64,000 nt of DNA, taken from DYKG01 sp964596185. Lineage in GTDB: Bacteria > Muiribacteriota > Ozemobacteria > Ozemobacterales > Ozemobacteraceae. The notes beneath the pieces were generated by a model. The model saw only the letters and a list, made by a program, of their open reading frames with translations. It was not told where the DNA came from and made no database searches. The DNA lies in assembly GCA_964596185.1 (NCBI GenBank), contig CAZQUE010000015.1:11340-75339 (forward strand). The letters are read 5' to 3'. The position numbers were made by a program, and so were the translations under genes. Positions 56,250-64,000 of the stretch are shown here, piece by piece. Every line of letters begins with the position of its first letter. The first letter of the stretch is position 1.

Positions 56250-57704
56250 TTATCTGGGAACTTTACTCATACAGATGTTCATTGCTTTGGCAACCCCCTC
56301 GCCATAAGCCGGATCTGCTTTATAGCAATTGCCGATGTGACGGATCTTGATTTCTTCAGGACAATCGCCCATGGCACGGGCGGTGTTTTCAAAAAGAACC
56401 TGTTGTTGCGCGGCATTCATCAGTCTGAAAAGATTGCCGGGCTGAGTGAAGTGATCTTCGCTGTCCTCCCGATGATTCCAGTGGTCCGCTGCACCTTCGA
56501 TACTCAACGGTGGTTCTTTGAATTCAGGTTGCTCCTGCCATTCCCCGTAGCTGTTGGGTTCATAACCAAGGGTAGAACCATAGTTGCCGTCAACACGCAT
56601 TGCGCCGTCTCGATGATAGCCGTGTACCGGGCATCTGGCCTGATTTACCGGAATGAGATGATGGTTTACGCCAAGACGATATCTTTGCGCATCACCGTAA
56701 GAAAAAAGGCGACCCTGCAGCATTTTATCAGGTGAGAACCCGATTCCGGGCACGATGTTGGCCGGGTTGAAGGCAGCCTGTTCGACTTCGGCAAAGTAGT
56801 TTTCGGGGTTGCGGTTCAATTCCAGCACTCCGACATCGATAAGCGGATAATCATTATGAGGCCAAACTTTAGTCAGATCAAAGGGGTTGAAAGGGAAACT
56901 GGCCGCTTCTTTTTCTGGAACGACCTGTATCTTCAAATTCCAGCGCGGGAAATCGCCATTATCAATACTTTCAAGCAAATCACGCTGATGGCTTTCGCGA
57001 TCTTTACCGATCAAAGCTTCAGCCTCCTGATCGGTCAGACACTTGATGCCCTGTTGAGTCTTGAAATGGAATTTCACCCAGAAGCGCTCATTGCTGGCGT
57101 TGATCAAACTGTAAGTGTGACTGCCATATCCGTTCATATGTCGATATGAAAGGGGAATGCCACGTTCGCTCATGGTAATGGTTATCTGGTGCAAAGCCTC
57201 GGGCAGCAGCGTCCAGAAATCCCAGTTGTTTTTAGCACTGCGCAGGTTAGTGCGTGGGTCGCGTTTTACAACATGGTTGAGATCTGGAAATTTCAAAGGA
57301 TCTTTTAAAAAGAACACCGGAGTGTTATTTCCCACCAAATCCCAGTTGCCTTCTTCGGTATAGAACTTCATCGCAAAACCGCGAATATCTCTCTCGGCAT
57401 CGGCGGCACCACGTTCCCCGGCAACGGTTGAAAAGCGGACAAAAAGATCAGTTTTTTTGCCTATTTCAGAAAATATTTTGGCCCGCGTATACTTGGTAAT
57501 ATCGTGGGTCACGGTAAAGGTTCCGTAGGCCCCGGAACCCTTTGCATGCATACGCCTTTCCGGAATAACTTCACGGTCGAAATGAGCCAGTTTTTCCAGA
57601 AACCACACATCTTGCAACAGCTGCGGCCCGCGTGGCCCAGCAGTCATGATATTCTGGTTGTCGGCTACCGGGGCCCCCACATTATTGGTCAACTTTTTTT
57701 TCAA
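56250..57704 (-). CDS. katA: Haem catalase (small-subunit type)
   Basis: A 484-residue monofunctional haem catalase that converts hydrogen peroxide to water and oxygen. The catalytic His is in RRMHAKGSGAYGTF (about H53), the distal Asn in VGNNTPVFF, and the proximal haem-ligand Tyr in RLFSYGDAQRYRLG. Length fits the clade of small catalases. It begins at TTG with GGGAGG eight bases upstream. It lies 33 bases after the Fur-family regulator, and the two form one operon, a standard PerR-catalase arrangement. A terminator follows the gene. Confidence 0.95.
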   Translation of the reverse strand: MKKKLTNNVGAPVADNQNIMTAGPRGPQLLQDVWFLEKLAHFDREVIPERRMHAKGSGAYGTFTVTHDITKYTRAKIFSEIGKKTDLFVRFSTVAGERGAADAERDIRGFAMKFYTEEGNWDLVGNNTPVFFLKDPLKFPDLNHVVKRDPRTNLRSAKNNWDFWTLLPEALHQITITMSERGIPLSYRHMNGYGSHTYSLINASNERFWVKFHFKTQQGIKCLTDQEAEALIGKDRESHQRDLLESIDNGDFPRWNLKIQVVPEKEAASFPFNPFDLTKVWPHNDYPLIDVGVLELNRNPENYFAEVEQAAFNPANIVPGIGFSPDKMLQGRLFSYGDAQRYRLGVNHHLIPVNQARCPVHGYHRDGAMRVDGNYGSTLGYEPNSYGEWQEQPEFKEPPLSIEGAADHWNHREDSEDHFTQPGNLFRLMNAAQQQVLFENTARAMGDCPEEIKIRHIGNCYKADPAYGEGVAKAMNICMSKVPR

Positions 57705-57737
57705 AACTCTTACCTCCCTGAAAATATTGATTTACTC

Positions 57738-58193
57738 TTACTTTTTTTCTGATTTTGCGCACTTGTTACAGATTCCGGCAACTTCAACCTGAGTCCGATC
57801 AATTCTGCCGAGCAAATGCACATGTTGCGGCAATTCCAGCCGACTCATTTCATCACTGAAAAAGTCGATTGCCAGCCCACATTTGCGACAGATAAAATGA
57901 TGGTGCGGTTTTAGATTGGCTTCGAACCTGGTTTTTTCCCGGGAAAACCCAAAGGTGGAAATCATTCCCAGATCAGTCAATAACCAAAGTGTTCGATAAA
58001 CGGTATCAAGAGAGATCTTCGGCATTCTTTTTCTCAACCCGGCGAAAACCTTTTCGGCATCAGGGTGATCATTACAACGCATGACCTCAACAAGCACTTC
58101 TATCCTCTGTTGGGTTACCTTTATTTTTTTCTGCTGACAAAGATCAACAAATTCTTTGATTCTTTTTTCGACAAGGCTGACGTCGATTTTCAT
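57738..58193 (-). CDS. perR: Fur-family peroxide regulator (PerR-like)
   Basis: A 151-residue Fur-family repressor. The winged helix covers about 20-85 (ISLDTVYRTLWLLTDLGMIS). The structural zinc site uses CRKC and CNKC, and the regulatory metal site includes His residues in KPHHHF and Asp in LAIDF. At the position where PerR proteins carry the key Asp, this one has Glu (RFE), as Fur does, so peroxide sensing is less certain. Operon with catalase and an operator-like palindrome on its own promoter support a PerR role. Confidence 0.85.
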   Translation of the reverse strand: MKIDVSLVEKRIKEFVDLCQQKKIKVTQQRIEVLVEVMRCNDHPDAEKVFAGLRKRMPKISLDTVYRTLWLLTDLGMISTFGFSREKTRFEANLKPHHHFICRKCGLAIDFFSDEMSRLELPQHVHLLGRIDRTQVEVAGICNKCAKSEKK

Positions 58194-58203
58194 AAATCAT
58201 TGA

Positions 58204-58225
58204 AAATAAGAATAAATTCTTATTT
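58204..58225 (-). promoter_or_regulatory. PerR/Fur-type operator over the perR promoter
   Basis: AAATAAGAAT (58204-58213) and ATTCTTATTT (58216-58225) form a ten-base perfect inverted repeat around AA, similar to AT-rich Fur/PerR boxes. A minus-strand -35 TTGACA (58258-58253) and a -10-like TAGCAT (58234-58229) place the start site near 58222, inside the palindrome, so bound repressor would block transcription and give autoregulation of the perR-katA operon. Confidence 0.75.
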
Positions 58226-58312
58226 AGGATGCTACCCTGAATGAATCTTTGTTGTCAAATTTGTTTAACATAAACATTCAGGACGCTCCACAAACCTTTC
58301 TGGCTGGACTTT

Positions 58313-59173
58313 TCAGCGCAAAACTGCCGCGAATTCGCTTTGATGCTGGCGACAGCGCTCAAACTGATCGTCGAGAATTCTTTCGAATGGCATTACATAA
58401 TGCCGCGAACGATAGGGATGCATCTGATCGACCATATTGAAACCGGCAGCACTATAGACTCTCGCTGCTTTTTCATAAGCGGCGGAAACCGGGTAAGCTG
58501 ACAAAAATGCGAAATCTTGAGAAACAAATTGTGGCCTTTTGCCTGGATAAATAACGAAAACCTCGGGCCTGTCGGTCTGTTGCCGATAGTCTTCGGAAAC
58601 AACTTCGAGCAATGCCTCGAGTTCGGAATCTGGCCCCGAATGTATAACCAGCCAGCTGCCCACGGGAATTTCGGCAAAAGGCTCATTTGAAACCGGCCGC
58701 TTCAAAACCATTGTTTCAACGTCTTCTGCATTACTCTGCAGAAATTTTTCATATTGCTCGTCAAGCTGTTCTAATTCAAAAACTTTTTTGAATCTAAGAT
58801 TAAATGTCGGTATTCTTTCCTGATAAACCGTCCATTTAATTATTCTCGCCAGCAAAAACAGCTGAGTCGTTTCAGGCAGGACAACGCCGCACAACTCACC
58901 GAGAATTCCGGCCGGGAAAGCATCAACATACATCTGTTCTGGTTTTAGCTCGTCGATCGTCTGTTGTAGCCAGACGATGAGATCTTCACGGGAACGGGCC
59001 GCGCGAAAAGGCGGAATAAGAACATTATGTTTCCGATCGACAACCCTTGAATCACGGGCAAATGGCGACGAAGCGATTACGGTAACCGGTTCGACGATTT
59101 GCATACTGTTGAGAAACGCAGAAAATCTGGTTAAATGACCAAGGCCCCCGCCAACGGAATAGAATAATTTCAT
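58313..59173 (-). CDS. Glycosyltransferase-like protein
   Basis: A 286-residue protein with an N-terminal GGGLGHLTR loop like those of MurG/GT28-type glycosyltransferases, and a Rossmann-like C-terminal half with a YSAAGFNMVDQM stretch near the nucleotide-sugar site region. It may be a GT-B enzyme acting on envelope or secondary glycans, but no sugar-binding signature is strong. It overlaps the tatC stop by four bases, so it is the second gene of a tatC operon. Confidence 0.65.
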   Translation of the reverse strand: MKLFYSVGGGLGHLTRFSAFLNSMQIVEPVTVIASSPFARDSRVVDRKHNVLIPPFRAARSREDLIVWLQQTIDELKPEQMYVDAFPAGILGELCGVVLPETTQLFLLARIIKWTVYQERIPTFNLRFKKVFELEQLDEQYEKFLQSNAEDVETMVLKRPVSNEPFAEIPVGSWLVIHSGPDSELEALLEVVSEDYRQQTDRPEVFVIYPGKRPQFVSQDFAFLSAYPVSAAYEKAARVYSAAGFNMVDQMHPYRSRHYVMPFERILDDQFERCRQHQSEFAAVLR

Positions 59174-60006
59174 TCGACTTCTTCCGGTTTCGTATTTTCC
59201 TCTGAATGCTCTTTTTCGGACTTATAATTATCCTCATAAACTTCGTTTTGCGCAACCCCTGAAATTTTTGCGACAACTTGGTTTTTACTTCGCTTGTGAG
59301 ACAGCAGAGAAGCTGCCAAAAGGCCAATTTCGAAAAGCAGATAAGTTGGAATTCCCATCATTACCTGGCTGAAAACATCCGGAGGGGTCAACAATGCCGA
59401 AACGATGAAAATTCCAAGAAAAATATAGGGCCGAAGAGCTTTTAAACGGCAGATATCGACCAATCCGCTTAGAACCAGGATAAAAACACCTGCTGGAAAT
59501 TGAAACATCAGACCAAAGCCGATGATCAGCATAAATACGAGACCAACGAATTGACCTATACCGATCGCTGCCTGCAAATACATCGATTCGAAAGTAAAAG
59601 AAAACTTCATTATCAATGGCAGTATGATCAGAACACTGAAAACTGATCCTGCTAAAAAAAGAAGCCAGCAGAAAAAGGTTAACCAACCGGCAATTGAGCG
59701 CTCTTTATCATAAAGAGCCGGCGCAACGAACCCCCAGATGTTTCCAAGAAGATAGGGGGCCATCACAAACACAGAGCCGTAAAAGGCTATTTTCAACTGG
59801 ACAACAAAGGGTTCGATCGGCGAAAAGAATTTCAGAGTCATGCCCGGCGGACAAAGATGCTTGATCATCATTCCGAGCATGCTGTCAGAAAAATAGAAAA
59901 GCACAGGAAAAGCAAGAGCCACGCTCAAAAGCATGCGCAAAATAACCGCTCTCAGTTCTTCAAGATGTTCGAAAAGCGAGCCTTCTTTGCTGTCGCCCTG
60001 CAACAA
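59170..60006 (-). CDS. tatC: Twin-arginine translocase subunit TatC
   Basis: A 278-residue TatC, the substrate receptor of the Tat pathway that exports folded proteins. The conserved N-terminal FEHLEELRAVILRM, six membrane segments and LTPPDVFSQ before the fifth segment are present. The start is TTG at 60006 with GAGGT upstream. Two proteins with twin-arginine-like signals are encoded just on the other side of the short intergenic region (60118 and 61030). TatA/TatB are not in the window. Confidence 0.9.
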   Translation of the reverse strand: MLQGDSKEGSLFEHLEELRAVILRMLLSVALAFPVLFYFSDSMLGMMIKHLCPPGMTLKFFSPIEPFVVQLKIAFYGSVFVMAPYLLGNIWGFVAPALYDKERSIAGWLTFFCWLLFLAGSVFSVLIILPLIMKFSFTFESMYLQAAIGIGQFVGLVFMLIIGFGLMFQFPAGVFILVLSGLVDICRLKALRPYIFLGIFIVSALLTPPDVFSQVMMGIPTYLLFEIGLLAASLLSHKRSKNQVVAKISGVAQNEVYEDNYKSEKEHSEENTKPEEVE

Positions 60007-60117
60007 TTTTCTACCTCGATTGACTTGTGAATTGAATAAATTATATTCTTAATTAGCGTATTTTAAAACAAAACGATTTTCGAATTTCCCGATCCAGGTA
60101 GTAATACGGGAGGCCCA

Positions 60118-61029
60118 ATGGATAGAAGAAAATTTTTGGCAATAACCTCAGCACTTATAGCGCAAGCCGGCTGGCACAAATCCCTGCCCGCTCAGACTCC
60201 AACAACTAATGCAACCGGCATTCCAGATCTGGTAGCGGTAAGAGGCGGAGAACCGCTACAAATGTTTGACCGAGCCATTACTGCAATGGGTGGCATTGAA
60301 AAGTTCGTCAAACCCGGCCAGAAAGTGGTTGTAAAACCAAATATCGGCTGGGCACGGACTCCGGCAGAAGCGGCGAACACCAACCCCGACCTGGTTGGGC
60401 ACATTGTTAAACTTTGCTTAAAAGCCGGCGCTAAAGAAGTTAAAGTCTTTGACAATACCTGCAATGAGTGGCAACAGTGCTATCAGCTCAGCGGCATTGA
60501 AAAAGCCGTGCGCGAGGCTGGCGGCAAAATAATTCCCGCCAATGATGAAGCTTATTATTCTGAAGTCGAGCTTAAACAAGGCCGTCAACTGACCAAGACG
60601 CTCATTCACAAAGCCTGGCTTGAAGCGGACTCGATTATCAATATTCCAATTCTCAAAAATCATGGCGGCGCACGCATGACCTGCGTCATGAAAAACTTGA
60701 TGGGTATTGTCTGGGATCGTCGCTATTACCACCGCACCGACCTGCATCAATGCATTGCCGATTGCGCTACGCTGGCAAAAAAGCCGACGTTGAACATAGT
60801 CGATGCCTACAACGTCATGATGCAAAACGGACCACGTGGAACCAGCCTTGCCGACGTCGCCAACAAAAAGGCATTGCTGATGTCCTGCGACATGGTCGCA
60901 GCTGACACTGCTGCGGCAGCCATTCTTGGCATGAACGTGACAGAAATTTCCTATATCGCCAAGGCCAAAGAACTCGGAGTGGGTGAAAACAACTTAAAAA
61001 ACCTGAAAATTGAACGCATAGCCATTTAA
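60118..61029 (+). CDS. Tat-exported DUF362 protein
   Basis: A 303-residue DUF362-family protein. The N-terminus MDRRKFLAITSAL is a twin-arginine signal. The family core includes KPNIGWARTP, VFDNTCNEW, NIPILKNHGGARMTCVMKNLMG and YNVMMQNGPRG. DUF362 proteins often accompany iron-sulphur electron carriers; the function is unknown. The gene abuts the polyferredoxin gene (61029/61030), so the pair form a membrane-associated redox unit. It is divergent from tatC. Confidence 0.85.
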   Translation: MDRRKFLAITSALIAQAGWHKSLPAQTPTTNATGIPDLVAVRGGEPLQMFDRAITAMGGIEKFVKPGQKVVVKPNIGWARTPAEAANTNPDLVGHIVKLCLKAGAKEVKVFDNTCNEWQQCYQLSGIEKAVREAGGKIIPANDEAYYSEVELKQGRQLTKTLIHKAWLEADSIINIPILKNHGGARMTCVMKNLMGIVWDRRYYHRTDLHQCIADCATLAKKPTLNIVDAYNVMMQNGPRGTSLADVANKKALLMSCDMVAADTAAAAILGMNVTEISYIAKAKELGVGENNLKNLKIERIAI

Positions 61030-62511
61030 ATGAAATCATTGCCCCTGATAAGAAAAGCCATTGCCGCCACGATGCTGCTGGCTTTTCTTTTGTTATTCGC
61101 CAGATTCGACAGCTTCGCCGATTTGACCAATTATCTGATCCGGCCTCAATTTGCGCCGGCATTTTTGGCCGGCACCATGATTCTGGTTTTGGCAATCATT
61201 GTGTTGACTCTTTTCACCGGGCGCGTCTACTGTTCACTGGTTTGCCCGCTTGGTCTGATCCAGGATGTTTTCGGACGTCTTAGTCACTGGAAATCAAAAG
61301 CAAACTTTCGCACCCTGCCCGACTTTTTCAGGGCACACATGATAACGGCGGCGATAATGTTCATAACAGCCTCAGCCGGCTTCATATCCATTCTGGTCAT
61401 TGCCGAGCCATTTTCGCTGGCTGGCCGCATTTTAAGCAATCTCTGGCAACCTATCAACAGCCGGCTCATGTGGTTGGCAGGATCGGCATTTTCCGGAGTT
61501 AACTGGCTCAACAAAGCCCGATCAAACCCGATAGAACTTGAAACACTGCTGCCAATAATAATCATCACCGTTGTGTTGTTTATGGTTGTGCGAAAATGGG
61601 GACGGGTTTATTGCAATCTGATTTGCCCGGTCGGTGCAATTTTAAGACTGCTTTCCGGACTTTCACTTTTTCAGTTGCGTTTGTCAGAGAGCCAATGCAC
61701 CACCTGTGGACAGTGCATCCGCAGCTGCAAAGCCGGCTGCATAGATATAAATACGAAGAAGATCGATTTTTCACGATGCGTAATGTGCATGAACTGTGTT
61801 TCAGCCTGTAATTTCAGCGCCATAGAGTTTGCATCGCCCTATCTGGAGGCTAAGAAAGACTTTTCACCACAACGACGGGCTTTAATTACCGGCGTTGCTT
61901 CGGTCACAGCAGCAAAACTTTTTCCCAATCTTGTTGCTGGGGGCAGCGAAACCAGAAATAGAATTCTGCCCCCGGGAAGCGGAAGTGTAAAAGATTTTGC
62001 CCGAAAATGTATTTCCTGTCATTTATGCATTTCAGCATGCCCCTCGTCGATTATCTCGCCATCTGCCAATGGTTTTGTCTACGGCAGTCTGGCCCAGCCC
62101 GAACTTAAATTCGACCATGGTATGTGTGAGCAGACATGCAATCTCTGCACGGGCATCTGCCCTACCGGGGCGATATCTCCCGTCTCCCTCGAAGAAAAGA
62201 AAACTCTGAAAATCGCTGAGGTTGAATACATCAAGTCTCTTTGTGTTGTTGAAACCGACGGAAAAGATTGCGGTGCCTGTGCCGAGCACTGCCCGACCAA
62301 GGCGGTTCGCATGGTTCCCTATAAAAATGGTCTGATGATACCTGAAATTACACCGGACATTTGCATTGGCTGCGGAAGTTGTGAACATATTTGCCCGGTA
62401 AGACCCAATCGCGCGATTATTGTCAACCCAATTGCAGAGCAAAAACATATAATTTTGCCTGAGGCAAAACCAATCGAAGATGCCGGACCTCTGGAAGAAT
62501 TTCCTTTCTGA
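61030..62511 (+). CDS. Membrane polyferredoxin (NapH/NosR-like 4Fe-4S protein)
   Basis: A 493-residue protein with an N-terminal membrane domain of about five segments. Two cysteine motifs of the NapH type (GRVYCSLVCP and GRVYCNLICP) are in it. Several ferredoxin-type CxxCxxCxxxC[P] clusters follow: CTTCGQCIRSC, CVMCMNCVSAC, CISCHLCISACP, CNLCTGICP, CGACAEHCP and CIGCGSCEHICP. A twin-arginine-like stretch (QRRALITG) lies in the middle. It probably moves electrons between the quinone pool and a periplasmic partner, possibly the DUF362 protein. Confidence 0.87.
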   Translation: MKSLPLIRKAIAATMLLAFLLLFARFDSFADLTNYLIRPQFAPAFLAGTMILVLAIIVLTLFTGRVYCSLVCPLGLIQDVFGRLSHWKSKANFRTLPDFFRAHMITAAIMFITASAGFISILVIAEPFSLAGRILSNLWQPINSRLMWLAGSAFSGVNWLNKARSNPIELETLLPIIIITVVLFMVVRKWGRVYCNLICPVGAILRLLSGLSLFQLRLSESQCTTCGQCIRSCKAGCIDINTKKIDFSRCVMCMNCVSACNFSAIEFASPYLEAKKDFSPQRRALITGVASVTAAKLFPNLVAGGSETRNRILPPGSGSVKDFARKCISCHLCISACPSSIISPSANGFVYGSLAQPELKFDHGMCEQTCNLCTGICPTGAISPVSLEEKKTLKIAEVEYIKSLCVVETDGKDCGACAEHCPTKAVRMVPYKNGLMIPEITPDICIGCGSCEHICPVRPNRAIIVNPIAEQKHIILPEAKPIEDAGPLEEFPF

Positions 62512-62554
62512 GGTTTCCGGATTACAGGTAGCCAGGGTATAGAAACAAAGTATT

Positions 62555-62582
62555 TTGCATTTCGCCGGGCAATAGTTATAAT
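62555..62582 (+). promoter_or_regulatory. Sigma-70-type promoter for the histidine kinase
   Basis: TTGCAT (62555-62560), a 16-base spacer and a perfect TATAAT (62577-62582), about 56 bases before the ATG. The TTGC -35 start also occurs in the promoter at 40022. Confidence 0.7.
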
Positions 62583-62638
62583 GAAAATAGATAAAACATA
62601 TAGTTGCAGCAGGAATATGATCTTGCTGGAGGAGCCTT

Positions 62639-63784
62639 ATGAGAACCAGCTTTGCAACAGCAGAAAGAGCATGTGCAAACAAACTCGAAGACCAGATTAA
62701 ACTCATCGCCGGACATCCGGTAGTGAACAAGATAATCGACGCAGTTCATGGAGTATTTGCGGTATGCAACGAATACCGCCAGATTCTGGCAGTTAACGAA
62801 AGCCTGCTCAAATTTCTCGGTATCGATGACCCGGCATCCATTATCGGCCAAAGACCAGGCGAAGCATTTCACTGTATTCATTCTCATCGCTGCGAGGGTG
62901 GTTGCGGCACATCAGAATATTGTCGATCGTGCGGCGCTGCTATTGCAATGGTTTTGAGCCTTACAGAAGAAAAGCCCATCGAAAAAACCTGCTCAATAAG
63001 CGTTAACAGTGTTCGAGAGAAAGAAGACTTCTTTTTTCTGGTACGCTCTACGCCGATGAAGATCGAGGATACACAGATAATTCTTTTGACCATGCAAAAC
63101 ATTACCAAGCTCCAGAATCTTCAGTTCATGGAAAGAATGTTTCTGCATGACGTCTCAAACCTGGCTACTGCCATATCAGGACTAAGTGAGTTCGCTTCGG
63201 ACTGTGATCCGGAAGACATGCCCCTTTTGCTGAAAGCGCTCAACAATACCTCATCGCGACTCATCAATGAGATCAAGCTGCAAAGCCTTTTGATTTCTTC
63301 AGGAGACGGCAAATATCTTATAGATAACCAGCCGGTATCCCTGAAGGAAATATTCGATGAAACCGTCGACATGATTTCCGGGCATTCATCGATTACCGGT
63401 AAAAAATTACGAAAACCTGAAGTATTACCGGAAAAGCATTTTGCAACCGACAAGACTTTGGTTTTAAAGGTACTGCAAAACATGCTGATAAATGCTTTTG
63501 AGGCCACTGACACAGGCCGAGCAGTAAGATTCTGGGTCGATTGCGGCAAAAAAGACCTGACTTTTTGTGTCTGGAACCACAAATCCATTCCAGAAATCAT
63601 GCAAAAACGCATTTTTCAACGTAATTTCACGACCAAAGATCAACCTGGGCACGGGCTCGGCACTTATTCAATGAAAGTTTTCGGCGAAAAAATGCTTGAC
63701 GGAAGAATTTCTTTTGAAACCTCCGAAGCAAAGGGCACGGTTTTTCGTTTTACTTTGCCGCTGCACGAAATTGTCGCCAACTGA
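62639..63784 (+). CDS. PAS-domain sensor histidine kinase
   Basis: A 381-residue soluble kinase. The PAS domain (about 30-150) has an extra Cys/His cluster (CIHSHRCEGGCGTSEYCRSCG) that may bind a metal or cofactor, a known variant in anaerobe sensors. The phospho-acceptor box is FLHDVSN, the N-box is MLINAFEAT and the G-box is GHGLGTYS. No membrane segment or receiver domain is present, and no response regulator gene is adjacent. GGAGGAG lies just upstream of the ATG. Confidence 0.87.
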   Translation: MRTSFATAERACANKLEDQIKLIAGHPVVNKIIDAVHGVFAVCNEYRQILAVNESLLKFLGIDDPASIIGQRPGEAFHCIHSHRCEGGCGTSEYCRSCGAAIAMVLSLTEEKPIEKTCSISVNSVREKEDFFFLVRSTPMKIEDTQIILLTMQNITKLQNLQFMERMFLHDVSNLATAISGLSEFASDCDPEDMPLLLKALNNTSSRLINEIKLQSLLISSGDGKYLIDNQPVSLKEIFDETVDMISGHSSITGKKLRKPEVLPEKHFATDKTLVLKVLQNMLINAFEATDTGRAVRFWVDCGKKDLTFCVWNHKSIPEIMQKRIFQRNFTTKDQPGHGLGTYSMKVFGEKMLDGRISFETSEAKGTVFRFTLPLHEIVAN

Positions 63785-64000
63785 TCAATCATTTTCTGAT
63801 TTCACCAAAAGCAGTCACGCGGAAGCATTCTTTCCCTGTTCATGTTTGACTGTACAATAATCTTTGCCACTTTTCAGCTCGGCAGTGATCCAATGTTATT
63901 CGCGAGTTCCCTGAAATAATTTTGGAATAATCCTTTCCCTTTTTATTCGTCTTTATAAAAGCGTTTGAGTAGTTTGCATTCTTAACCCATTAGGTGATTT
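63785..64000. other. Terminal 216 bases without a recognised gene
   Basis: No ORF, tRNA-like fold, terminator or strong repeat is visible after the histidine kinase. It may be the leader of a gene beyond the window; TTGACTGTACAATAAT near 63848 is a loose promoter-like string. Confidence 0.5.

Noticed and set aside
62032..62730. Minus-strand 232-residue frame over the polyferredoxin
   Set aside because: Shadow of the Cys-rich ferredoxin gene; its apparent residues come from the reverse of Cys and Pro codons.
1..64000. Prophage, insertion sequence or genomic-island boundary
   Set aside because: No integrase, transposase, tRNA gene, long direct repeat or obvious change in base use was seen.

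Overview
The window looks like a chromosomal segment of a Gram-negative, signalling-rich, probably anaerobic or microaerobic bacterium. Envelope markers are TatC, lipoproteins, an AsmA-like protein and type IV pseudopilins. Oxidative-stress and redox markers are a Fur/PerR regulator with catalase and a membrane polyferredoxin. The many class III adenylate cyclases, frequent TTG/GTG starts and tight ATGA overlaps would suit a Riflebacteria (Ozemobacteria)-like or deltaproteobacteria-like lineage. That placement is an inference from gene content, with no marker-gene phylogeny. I see no rRNA, tRNA, CRISPR array, transposase or prophage.

Layout. 1-4.5 kb: a membrane SpoIIE-type phosphatase (5' end outside the window), a DUF445 protein, and a compact retron (msr-msd-like RNA plus reverse transcriptase) with no visible effector. 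4.7-9.1 kb: pyruvate kinase, HisC and a membrane-anchored ankyrin protein. 9.1-16.7 kb: a Cache-type adenylate cyclase, urocanate hydratase, a methyltransferase, an unknown Cys/His-motif protein with a 39-residue ORF upstream, and a secreted endonuclease/exonuclease/phosphatase-fold protein. 16.7-22.7 kb: two translationally coupled membrane cyclases whose catalytic residues are lost in complementary fashion. One keeps only the metal-binding aspartates and the other only the substrate and transition-state residues, so they look like an obligate heterodimer. 22.9-30.9 kb: a Sel1 lipoprotein, a hydrolase, a DHH phosphoesterase, a pseudopilin operon, a lipoprotein and a FecR-like anti-sigma protein. 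30.3-35.8 kb (minus strand): GAF-GAF-PAS adenylate cyclase, HEAT-repeat membrane protein and ECF sigma factor. 36-44.2 kb: an amidohydrolase fused to a CYTH domain, an AsmA-like protein, exported proteins including one with DnaJ-type zinc fingers, and a secreted HExxH protease.

44.2-56.1 kb (minus strand) is a ten-gene operon built around a MoxR ATPase, a soluble FtsH-like AAA+ protease and a vWA-like protein. It also holds a radical SAM enzyme, an MscS channel, a degenerate P-loop/winged-helix protein and four proteins I cannot assign. The core matches the FtsH/MoxR/vWA ternary NTP-dependent conflict systems described by Kaur, Burroughs, Iyer and Aravind in 2020. 56.2-64 kb: a perR-katA operon with an operator-like palindrome, a glycosyltransferase-like gene with tatC, a Tat-exported DUF362 protein with a polyferredoxin, and a PAS histidine kinase.

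The dominant theme is sensing and second messengers: four class III cyclase genes, a CYTH domain related to class IV cyclases, a PP2C phosphatase, an ECF sigma factor and a histidine kinase. Two candidate defence modules also stand out, the orphan retron and the ternary-type operon. The strongest candidate for something undescribed is the split, heterodimeric cyclase pair.
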